Part shown: in pieces, positions 58,382 to 64,000 of the stretch
Numbering within the stretch: the first letter of the stretch is position 1
Layout: each line of letters opens with the position of its first letter
Source of the DNA: Novosphingobium aquimarinum
GTDB lineage: Bacteria > Pseudomonadota > Alphaproteobacteria > Sphingomonadales > Sphingomonadaceae
Direction: 5' to 3'
Assembly: GCF_009746585.1 (NCBI RefSeq)
Contig: NZ_WRPO01000003.1
Span: forward strand, 248,001 to 312,000
DNA length: 64,000 nt
Translations under genes and position numbers: made by a program
The notes under the pieces: generated by a model
What the model was told of the DNA's origin: nothing
The model's input: only the letters and a program-made list of their open reading frames with translations
The model's database searches: none

Positions 58382-58813
58382 TCATGCTGGCAGATATACG
58401 GTTTTGCAGTAGGTACTGATGAGATGCGCGACATCGCGGAAGCCGCGTCCGACATCGGACTTGCGGATGTAGCCGGCGACGCATTCCTCGTAGACGCGGC
58501 AGCGATCCTCGTCGGCATCCGACGTCGTCAAAACGAAAATCACATTTTGGCGCATGGTGGCGTCGGCACGTACGACCCGCAGAAATTCGAGGCCGCTCAT
58601 GCGCGGCATATTGAGATCGAGCACGACGATCATCGGGGGCTGGGCCGATCCGGGCTGAGAGCCACGCAATTGCACGAGACCTTCGAGCCCGTCGTGAGCG
58701 GATACGATCCGGAAGCGGCCCCTTTCCTTACGCAGAGATCGTTCCAGGAGCTCGGCGGTCAGGTCATCGTCATCGACGACGAGAATGTCCGTGATTTCAT
58801 CGTGGTCAATCAT
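58382..58813 (-). CDS. Single-domain response regulator
   Basis: A 143-residue receiver-only protein. Acidic residues in ILVVDDDD, phospho-acceptor Asp66 in IVVLDLNMPRMSG, and Lys118 in GYIRKSD mark an intact receiver. ATG 58813 overlaps the stop of the upstream kinase fragment by 8 bp; its own stop is 11 bp before the hybrid kinase start. It therefore sits between two kinases in one transcript and is a natural phosphorelay partner. Confidence 0.91.
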   Translation of the reverse strand: MIDHDEITDILVVDDDDLTAELLERSLRKERGRFRIVSAHDGLEGLVQLRGSQPGSAQPPMIVVLDLNMPRMSGLEFLRVVRADATMRQNVIFVLTTSDADEDRCRVYEECVAGYIRKSDVGRGFRDVAHLISTYCKTVYLPA

Positions 58814-59267
58814 CGTGGTCAGCCCTCGCGAAGCGGGGCCATTCGACCCGAAAGGTCGTCCCGCGTTCGCCATCGACACTGTGCATCGAAATGGTGCCAC
58901 CAATGCCTTCGACGAGCCGGCGGACGAGGGACAGGCCGAGGCCGCTGCCCTCGCCCTTGGGGTTCAGCCGCTGGAACAGCCGCCACACGCGATCTTGCGC
59001 GACTTCGGGAATACCCGGTCCGTCGTCGGCGACCTCGATGACGCAGGTATTATGCTCGAACCAGGCGCGCACCGTGATCGTGCCGTCTTCCTTGTCGTGA
59101 TGCTTGGCCGCGTTGCTGATGAGATTCCGGATGACCATGGCGATCGCGGTTTCCGATCCGACGAAGGTCTCCTCGGGAACATCGATTTCCATGGTAAAGC
59201 CCTCGGGAAGCCCCTCAAGCTCGACGATCCAGGGGACGAGCTTGGATAGCGAGACGGTGTCCGTCAT
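58806..59267 (-). CDS. HATPase part of a split PAS histidine kinase
   Basis: A 153-residue open frame with a complete histidine-kinase ATPase domain: the N box NLISNAAKHHDKED, the G1 box DDGPGIP and the G2 box GEGSGLGLSLV. It has no HisKA of its own. Its ATG overlaps the stop of the PAS-HisKA frame as ATGA. In this frame the bases just before the ATG read GYARAGKSES, the normal linker of such kinases, showing that the two parts were one gene broken by a one-base deletion. It may be translated separately by coupling, or the break may be a sequence error. Confidence 0.75.
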   Translation of the reverse strand: MTDTVSLSKLVPWIVELEGLPEGFTMEIDVPEETFVGSETAIAMVIRNLISNAAKHHDKEDGTITVRAWFEHNTCVIEVADDGPGIPEVAQDRVWRLFQRLNPKGEGSGLGLSLVRRLVEGIGGTISMHSVDGERGTTFRVEWPRFARADHDD

Positions 59268-59959
59268 CGACTCGCTTTTTCCTGCGCGGGCGTAGCCAGC
59301 AAGTCGACGATGAGCTTTTCGGCCGCCTCGACCCGCTGGGTCATGCGGTCGACATGGCGAAGCAGATCGGGCCGGGCGTCTTCGCCCAGATCCTCGCGCA
59401 GAAACTCGATCAGGTTGGCGATGCCGCGTATCGGCGATCGCAGATCGTGCGAGGCGACGTACGAGAATTCTTCGAGGCGTGCCTTCGCCTCCCGCAGCTG
59501 GATCTCGGCCCGCCTGCGTTCGGTGATGTCGACCACCGTTGCGATGGCGATCCGTTCGCCGTCGATGTCGATGGCGTTGAGGTCGATCTCGAGCGGAAAT
59601 TCCATGCCGTCGCTGCGCAGACCGGTCAGATCGCGGTCCCGTCCCATCGCGCGAGCGGCGGGCTGGCGCATGAAGCCACTGCGACGCCCGACGTGCCCGG
59701 CGCGACCGCGCAACGGCAGCAGCATCTCCACCGAGCGGCCGATCAGCTCGTCGTGCGTATAACCGAACATGGCGAGAAGGCGGCGGTTGGCGGCCTGGAT
59801 GCGACCGTCCTGCGAGACGATAAGCAGGCCCGAAGGCGCGCTTTCGAACATCGGCCACAACAGCGATTCCGATCGCGAGGCGGCAAAATTGAGCGCACTT
59901 CGCTCTCCCGCACCGTTCGCGTCATTCCTCGTTTGCACGTAGTCGTCTAGTTTCGGCAT
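59264..59959 (-). CDS. PAS-HisKA part of a split histidine kinase
   Basis: A 231-residue frame starting at ATG 59959 with GAGG seven bases before it. A PAS domain (MFESAPSGLLIVSQDGRIQAA to VVDITERRR) precedes HisKA with His171 in YVASHDLRSPIRGIANL. It ends right after the second HisKA helix (EKLIVDLLATPAQEKASR, then stop). One extra G in the G run near 59299-59303 would restore DLLGYARAGKSES and fuse it to the ATPase domain (1154 bases in total, one short of a multiple of three). As it stands it cannot autophosphorylate alone. Confidence 0.75.
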   Translation of the reverse strand: MPKLDDYVQTRNDANGAGERSALNFAASRSESLLWPMFESAPSGLLIVSQDGRIQAANRRLLAMFGYTHDELIGRSVEMLLPLRGRAGHVGRRSGFMRQPAARAMGRDRDLTGLRSDGMEFPLEIDLNAIDIDGERIAIATVVDITERRRAEIQLREAKARLEEFSYVASHDLRSPIRGIANLIEFLREDLGEDARPDLLRHVDRMTQRVEAAEKLIVDLLATPAQEKASR

Positions 59960-60315
59960 AAGGCAGCCTCGCGTTTGCCGCCGAGAGACCGGGATCGCTG
60001 TGTTCCGGCTTCCTACGAATTCACCTTGTCCAGAGGCGTAACATCGCAGGAAGAAACCGGAGCATTCGCCCCTGGCCCTTCGGCATCGACGGTTTGGCAA
60101 ACGGACTGCCTTCTGTTTGCCGTGAACAATTGTCTGAGCAACGTAGCAACCATGGGGTTAAGCCCTGAATCCGGGGTTTTCCCTAGGAAGGCACGCCTTA
60201 AGGTCGATTGCGGTGCCAATTGCTCCGAAATGGTGCCTGTAGCGCTTTGCCGGCACCCCTTTGCGCCTCGGAGCCCAGGCCCTATGTTGGGCCCAAGCGA
60301 TAAAAAGGAGGACCC
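59960..60315. other. Divergent gap between the split kinase and the M20 hydrolase
   Basis: 356 bp between divergent genes. GTTTG-G-CAAAC (60092-60102) and a further GTTTGCC (60115-60121), inverted against GGCAAAC, make a cluster of three half-sites that could be an operator. No tRNA or gene is seen. Promoters for both genes should lie here but are not clear. Confidence 0.4.
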
Positions 60316-61581
60316 GTGGCCCAGGCCCAGACCCCCGGCATCGACGTAGATCGCGTCGAGCAGGACATCACCGCCATTTCCCGTTTCGGCTTCAACGAGG
60401 AGGATCGCGGCGTTTACCGGCAAGGCTTCAGCGAACCCGACATGGCTGCGCGGGAATGGCTGCGCGCGCAGTTCGAGGCGCTCGGCATGGGTCATGGGAT
60501 CGACGGCGCCGGAAATGTCTGGGGCCGCTACGGTCCGGAGGATCGGCCCGCGGTCGTGATCGGATCGCACCTCGATTCGGTGCCCGCCAGCGGCATTTTC
60601 GACGGCGTCCTGGGCGTCGCGGCCGGACTCGAGGTGGTGCGCACGATGAAGCAGAACGGCGTCGTCCCGCACTACCCGGTCGAAATCATCGCCACCAGCG
60701 AGGAGGAAGGCCGCTTCGGCGGAATGCTCGGAGCTCAGGCGATGACCGGCAACCTCACGCTCGAATGGCTGGAAGGTGCCGCCGACGAACACGGCTACAA
60801 GCTCAAGGATGCGATGACCGAGGCGGGCCTCGATTATACCAAGGCGCTGCATGCCTATCGCCGGCCCGAGACGATCCATGCGTTTCTCGAACTCCACGTC
60901 GAGCAAGGCCCGGTTCTCGATCTGGAAAAAGTCACCATCGGGATCGTCGAAGGGATCTCGGGCGTGTTCAAATGGAAGGTGCGGATGATCGGCAAGGCCG
61001 ACCACGCCGGCACCGCGCCGATGAACATGCGCTCCGACGCGCTGATGGGCATGGTCGACTTCGCGCACGAAATTCAGCGCATCATCGATGAAGAAGGCAC
61101 TGACAAAAGCCGCATCACGATCGGCCACGTCGCCTGCAAGCCCGGCTTCCCGCACACGGTCCCGGGCGAAGTCGAATTCACCATCGTCGGCCGCGATCTT
61201 TCGGAAGAAAAGATGCGCGCGATCGCGAACGCTTGCGAACGCGTGCTTTCGTCCATCGCGCGTCGGCACAAGCTGCATTTCGAGTACGAGCGGATGAGCT
61301 GGCTCGAACCCGCCTATTGCGATGCCGGTCTGATGCAGCTGATCGAACGCAAGGCGCAGGACCTGGCCTACAGCTACAAAATCATGCCCTCGGGCGCGGG
61401 ACACGACGTGCAGTTCTTCTGCAATCATACGCGCGCAGCCCTGATCTTCGTGCCCTCGGTGAAGGGCGTGAGCCACGCTCCCGACGAATGGACGCACTGG
61501 TCCGACATCGAACGCGGCACGCAGCTGCTCTACGAATGCGTGCTGGAACTGGCCTGCGAAAAAGTGCCCGCGCAGGCCTGA
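60316..61581 (+). CDS. M20 family N-carbamoyl amino acid / allantoate amidohydrolase
   Basis: A 421-residue metal-dependent amidohydrolase of the M20 family. The metal site is visible in IGSHLDSVPASGIFDGVLG (His, Asp) and TSEEEGRFGG, with HVEQGPVL and a later GAGHDVQFF. Relatives hydrolyse N-carbamoyl-L-amino acids, beta-ureidopropionate or allantoate; the substrate here cannot be fixed. GTG 60316 is the start, after AAGGAGG at 60305-60311. It stands alone and is followed by a strong hairpin. Confidence 0.9.
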   Translation: MAQAQTPGIDVDRVEQDITAISRFGFNEEDRGVYRQGFSEPDMAAREWLRAQFEALGMGHGIDGAGNVWGRYGPEDRPAVVIGSHLDSVPASGIFDGVLGVAAGLEVVRTMKQNGVVPHYPVEIIATSEEEGRFGGMLGAQAMTGNLTLEWLEGAADEHGYKLKDAMTEAGLDYTKALHAYRRPETIHAFLELHVEQGPVLDLEKVTIGIVEGISGVFKWKVRMIGKADHAGTAPMNMRSDALMGMVDFAHEIQRIIDEEGTDKSRITIGHVACKPGFPHTVPGEVEFTIVGRDLSEEKMRAIANACERVLSSIARRHKLHFEYERMSWLEPAYCDAGLMQLIERKAQDLAYSYKIMPSGAGHDVQFFCNHTRAALIFVPSVKGVSHAPDEWTHWSDIERGTQLLYECVLELACEKVPAQA

Positions 61582-61600
61582 TTCATCCAAAGTCGTCAAG

Positions 61601-61630
61601 ACCGCGCGCCGCCCGTTACTGGCGCGCGGT
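61601..61630 (+). terminator. GC-rich hairpin after the M20 hydrolase
   Basis: ACCGCGCGCC (61601-61610) and GGCGCGCGGT (61621-61630) pair perfectly over 10 bp around a 10-nt loop, 20 bp after the stop codon. It looks like a terminator stem, but no T tract follows, so termination efficiency is uncertain. Confidence 0.6.
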
Positions 61631-61922
61631 AGCGGCGCCCTACCCCAGCGTTCCGGTGGCAGTCACTGCGCGGGCACTCGACAGGCTGGCGAGCCTAGGC
61701 TTGTGGAATCCTATTAGGATGCAACCTGCGCGCCTTGGGCCGCCCCCGCCTCCGCACTTTGGGCGCTAAATAATACTGCTTTCCTTTACCTAAAAATCCA
61801 AGAAAATACTGCCACTATTCAATAGTAGAACCGGCCAAATGCGATTTGTGTCGAAGTGTGAACGCATAATTTTTCGCTAACTATCGGGGAACCATTCCTT
61901 TCTCAGGATCGTTCGCTCCTGG

Positions 61923-61968
61923 ACGATGCCCAATATACGCTACGTTCACGAGTAGACGTGGGCATCGT
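61923..61968. repeat. 10-bp inverted repeat in the promoter region of the repeat protein
   Basis: ACGATGCCCA (61923-61932) and TGGGCATCGT (61959-61968) are a perfect inverted pair around 26 bp, inside which CTAC and GTAG also pair. TATTATATT follows immediately, so it may be an operator overlapping a promoter, or a leader stem. Confidence 0.5.
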
Positions 61969-62053
61969 ATTATATTGGCTGGGGAGAGTTGGCTGCGTTG
62001 CTTGGTCAATAGTGTCTACCCATCCGCTTTTCATTCGAGACAGGGAGACATCG

Positions 62054-64000
62054 ATGAGTGACCAGACGAACAGCGGACCCCAAGCCGCAGTCGCCCCAAC
62101 CGTCGCGGGCGCCGCGCCGGCACCTCACCAGGATCAGGCACAACCCGGCGCAGCTGGAAAAGACGGCTCCGCAAGCGCGGCCCCGAACGCTGCGAATGCC
62201 GCGCAAGTAGCTGCGAATTCCGACGCCCAGGCACCTGCCAACTTCGCGGACGTCAAGTGGGCAAAGATCGAGCGCGACACCGAAGAGGACGGCAAGGAGG
62301 TTCGCTCCGAAGACGACCGTCAGGTCGCCGAAGCGCAGGCGCAAGCCCACGGTGAGGCACCGGTGCAACAGATCGCCGCCGACAATTCCGCGCAGCTTTC
62401 GACCATGATGGGCGAAGCGGTGGACGTGGCGTGGAGCGGTGAGGGCGATACGATCACCGCCAATCCCGACAATGGCGCGGCGGAAGGTTACGCGCAATTC
62501 GGCGGCAACGGAATGGCCGGCTGGATCCTGCCCGTCCTTGGCATCGCTGCGGTGGCCGCCGCGGTCATCATCATCACGGACGACGATGACGACAACGAGG
62601 CGCCGACGCTGACTGTCGCCGATGCCAGCGTGGCGGAAAACAGCGCGACCGGAACGGTTGTCGCCGATGCCAACGCCACCGATCCCGAAGGCGATCCGAT
62701 CACCTTCAGCATTACGGGCACCGATGCCTCGGCGTTCAACATCAATGCGACCAGCGGCGAGATCACTTTCGTGAATTCGCCTGATTTCGAAACTAAGAGC
62801 AGCTACTCGCTCACGGTCACCGCGTCGGACGACGAGGGCAATTCCACCGATCAGGACATCACGATCTCGGTGACCGACGTCGCGGAAGCGCCCGTCTTCG
62901 GCAACACGACGACCGCCTTTGACTTCGATGAGAACAGCCCGGCCGGAACCGTGGTGCTTACGCCCGGTGTCACCGATCCCGAAGGTGGCGACATCACCGT
63001 CACGCTGGAAGGCGACGATGCCGACGCGTTCATGATCGCGGATAACGGCGACATCGTCTTTGCCGGTTCGCCCGATTTCGAGATGCAGGAAAACTACGCC
63101 TTCACCGTCGTCGCGACGGACGCGCAGGGCAACGAGACGCGGCAGGACATTACGGTTGCCGTCAACGACCTCGAAGATGGCGTTGATCAGAACTTCCCGG
63201 TCAACTTCGCGAATACCGTGGCCGCGCTCACCGGCGAGGACGCCTATGCCGATGACGAGATGTTCTTCACGACCTCGTTCACCACGCTCAACGGTTCGGG
63301 CGTAACCGGCACGGCGCTCGTCGGCTTCGATGAAGATACGAACGAGCTTACCGTCACCATCTATGCCGATGGTCTCGAGCCGGGCCAGATGCACGCTCAG
63401 CATATCCATGGCTTCATGGCCGATGGCATGGGCAATGTGCAGGATGCGATGACGCCCACGATGGACGCCGATGACGATGACGATGGCTTCATCGAATTGG
63501 CCGAAGCCGCGTCGGACTATGGCCCGATCCTGCTTCCGCTCACCAACGACGCGGGCAACTTCCCGATGCCCGGCGCGGACGGGATGGTCACATATACCCA
63601 AAGCTTCATCCTTCCCGAGGAGGATCTTGGGGCCGACCCGATGCTCGCCCTTCGCGAGATCGTGCTGCATGGCCTGACGCTTGATGAAGGCGAAGGTTCG
63701 GGCGACGGTGAGGCCGACGGCACCGCTGGCTACAAGGGCAACCTGCCGGTCGCCGCCGGTGAACTCGAAATGGTCACCGCCGACAACGCCGCCGACACGA
63801 TCGACACGATCAACAACGCCAAGACCGCCAATTTCCCGATGGGTTTCGGCGCCGACGTGGCCGCGCTGACCGGCGAGGACGCCTATGCCGATGACGAGAT
63901 GTTCTTCACCACCTCGTTCACCGCGCTCAACGATTCTGGCGTGAGTGGAACGGCGCTCGTCGGCTTCGATGAGGACACGAACGAACTGACCGTCACCATC
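62054..64000 (+). CDS. Large acidic cadherin-like and CHRD repeat surface protein (3' truncated)
   Basis: 649 residues are visible and the frame is open at the window edge. ATG 62054 follows AGGGAGA. Residues 1-150 are Ala/Gln-rich and charged. A hydrophobic helix (WILPVLGIAAVAAAVIII) near 156-175 is followed by five aspartates. Two cadherin-like repeats follow (about 184-277, starting VAENSATGTVVADANATD, and 280-376). Then comes a CHRD-like unit with MHAQHIHGF near residue 446, and the start of a near-identical second unit 213 residues on. The N-terminal layout resembles the retention module of large type I-secreted adhesins, but a secretion signal would lie at the unseen C-terminus. Confidence 0.82.
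   Translation, partial: MSDQTNSGPQAAVAPTVAGAAPAPHQDQAQPGAAGKDGSASAAPNAANAAQVAANSDAQAPANFADVKWAKIERDTEEDGKEVRSEDDRQVAEAQAQAHGEAPVQQIAADNSAQLSTMMGEAVDVAWSGEGDTITANPDNGAAEGYAQFGGNGMAGWILPVLGIAAVAAAVIIITDDDDDNEAPTLTVADASVAENSATGTVVADANATDPEGDPITFSITGTDASAFNINATSGEITFVNSPDFETKSSYSLTVTASDDEGNSTDQDITISVTDVAEAPVFGNTTTAFDFDENSPAGTVVLTPGVTDPEGGDITVTLEGDDADAFMIADNGDIVFAGSPDFEMQENYAFTVVATDAQGNETRQDITVAVNDLEDGVDQNFPVNFANTVAALTGEDAYADDEMFFTTSFTTLNGSGVTGTALVGFDEDTNELTVTIYADGLEPGQMHAQHIHGFMADGMGNVQDAMTPTMDADDDDDGFIELAEAASDYGPILLPLTNDAGNFPMPGADGMVTYTQSFILPEEDLGADPMLALREIVLHGLTLDEGEGSGDGEADGTAGYKGNLPVAAGELEMVTADNAADTIDTINNAKTANFPMGFGADVAALTGEDAYADDEMFFTTSFTALNDSGVSGTALVGFDEDTNELTVTI
63218..63361 (+). repeat. 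CHRD direct repeat, copy 1
   Basis: This 144-bp stretch (protein VAALTGEDAYADDEMFF onward) recurs in frame 639 bp later at 63857 with few changes, mostly silent. It marks the start of a 213-residue repeating unit of the large surface protein. Confidence 0.9.
63857..64000 (+). repeat. CHRD direct repeat, copy 2 (cut by the window edge)
   Basis: Second copy of the 144-bp stretch at 63218, with protein changes limited to a few positions such as NGSGVTG to NDSGVSG. The unit continues past the window, so the copy number is unknown. Confidence 0.9.

Larger units (their letters stand above)
61582..62053. other. AT-richer gap upstream of the repeat protein
   Basis: About 470 bp. After the terminator-like hairpin, the stretch 61770-61990 is clearly more AT-rich than its surroundings. 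It carries a 10-bp inverted repeat (61923-61968) just before TATTATATT (61969-61977), a plausible promoter box. The composition could be a promoter region or mark transferred DNA. Confidence 0.5.

Noticed and set aside
62006..63670. A 554-codon minus-strand frame opposite the cadherin/CHRD protein
   Set aside because: It mirrors the repeats of the real gene, has a low-complexity composition and no ribosome site. The plus frame shows clear domains.

Overview
The window is about 64 kb of GC-rich DNA with tightly packed, mostly minus-strand genes joined by ATGA/TGATG overlaps. Gene content suggests an alphaproteobacterium of the order Sphingomonadales (Novosphingobium/Erythrobacter-like). The reasons are a SUMT-DUF2849-cysI-DUF934-cysH assimilation block, an FtsZ with a long acidic linker and IPRFLG-type tail, a GlcG/HbpS-like protein, a bifunctional GNAT-nitrilase, and several two-component proteins with phytochrome-type HisKA domains. 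The assignment is inference from gene content only. No insertion sequence, prophage or CRISPR array was seen.

Layout. 1-10.4 kb: a partial unknown gene, a PilZ protein, a HbpS-like protein beside a GntP-type permease, a degenerate HD-GYP protein, a sulfotransferase, an SLC13 permease with TrkA-C-type domains, the GNAT-nitrilase fusion, a small secreted-like protein and QueF. 10.5-15.3 kb (+): an anchored Pro-rich protein, a cystathionine beta-lyase, an MscS channel and a GluR0-like K+ channel, closely packed. 15.3-19.2 kb (-): sulfate assimilation and siroheme synthesis. 19.3-25.9 kb (-): epimerase, proB, obgE, tRNA-Ala(CGC), a lipoprotein, a BI-1 family protein, proC and a YbjN protein.

26.1-47.2 kb (-): a TPR/SPOR protein and a complete 16-gene dcw cluster in canonical order: mraZ, rsmH, ftsL, ftsI, murE, murF, mraY, murD, ftsW, murG, murC, murB, ddl, ftsQ, ftsA, ftsZ. 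Upstream of mraZ is an array of TGGGA motifs at about 10-bp spacing, the expected form of a MraZ operator. 47.4-51.3 kb (-): a lipoprotein, a small membrane protein, a cysteine synthase and an AGCS symporter, all on the dcw strand.

52.4-60 kb: a signalling island with a NarL-type regulator, a membrane PAS kinase overlapping a single-domain regulator, a stand-alone Hpt protein, a REC-HK-REC-Hpt-like hybrid kinase whose terminal Hpt has lost its histidine, another single-domain regulator, and a PAS histidine kinase broken in two by an apparent one-base deletion. 60.3-64 kb: an M20 amidohydrolase, then, after a 470-bp AT-richer gap, the start of a large acidic cadherin/CHRD repeat protein that runs off the end.

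Most notable: the GluR0-like channel with no ordinary start codon ahead of its signal peptide, the rearranged phosphorelay island, the HD-GYP protein with HD changed to MN, the TGGGA array, paired GNRA-type hairpins in a gene-free gap at 52.1 kb, and the 639-bp CHRD repeat. I did not find a clearly new multi-gene defence or biosynthetic system.
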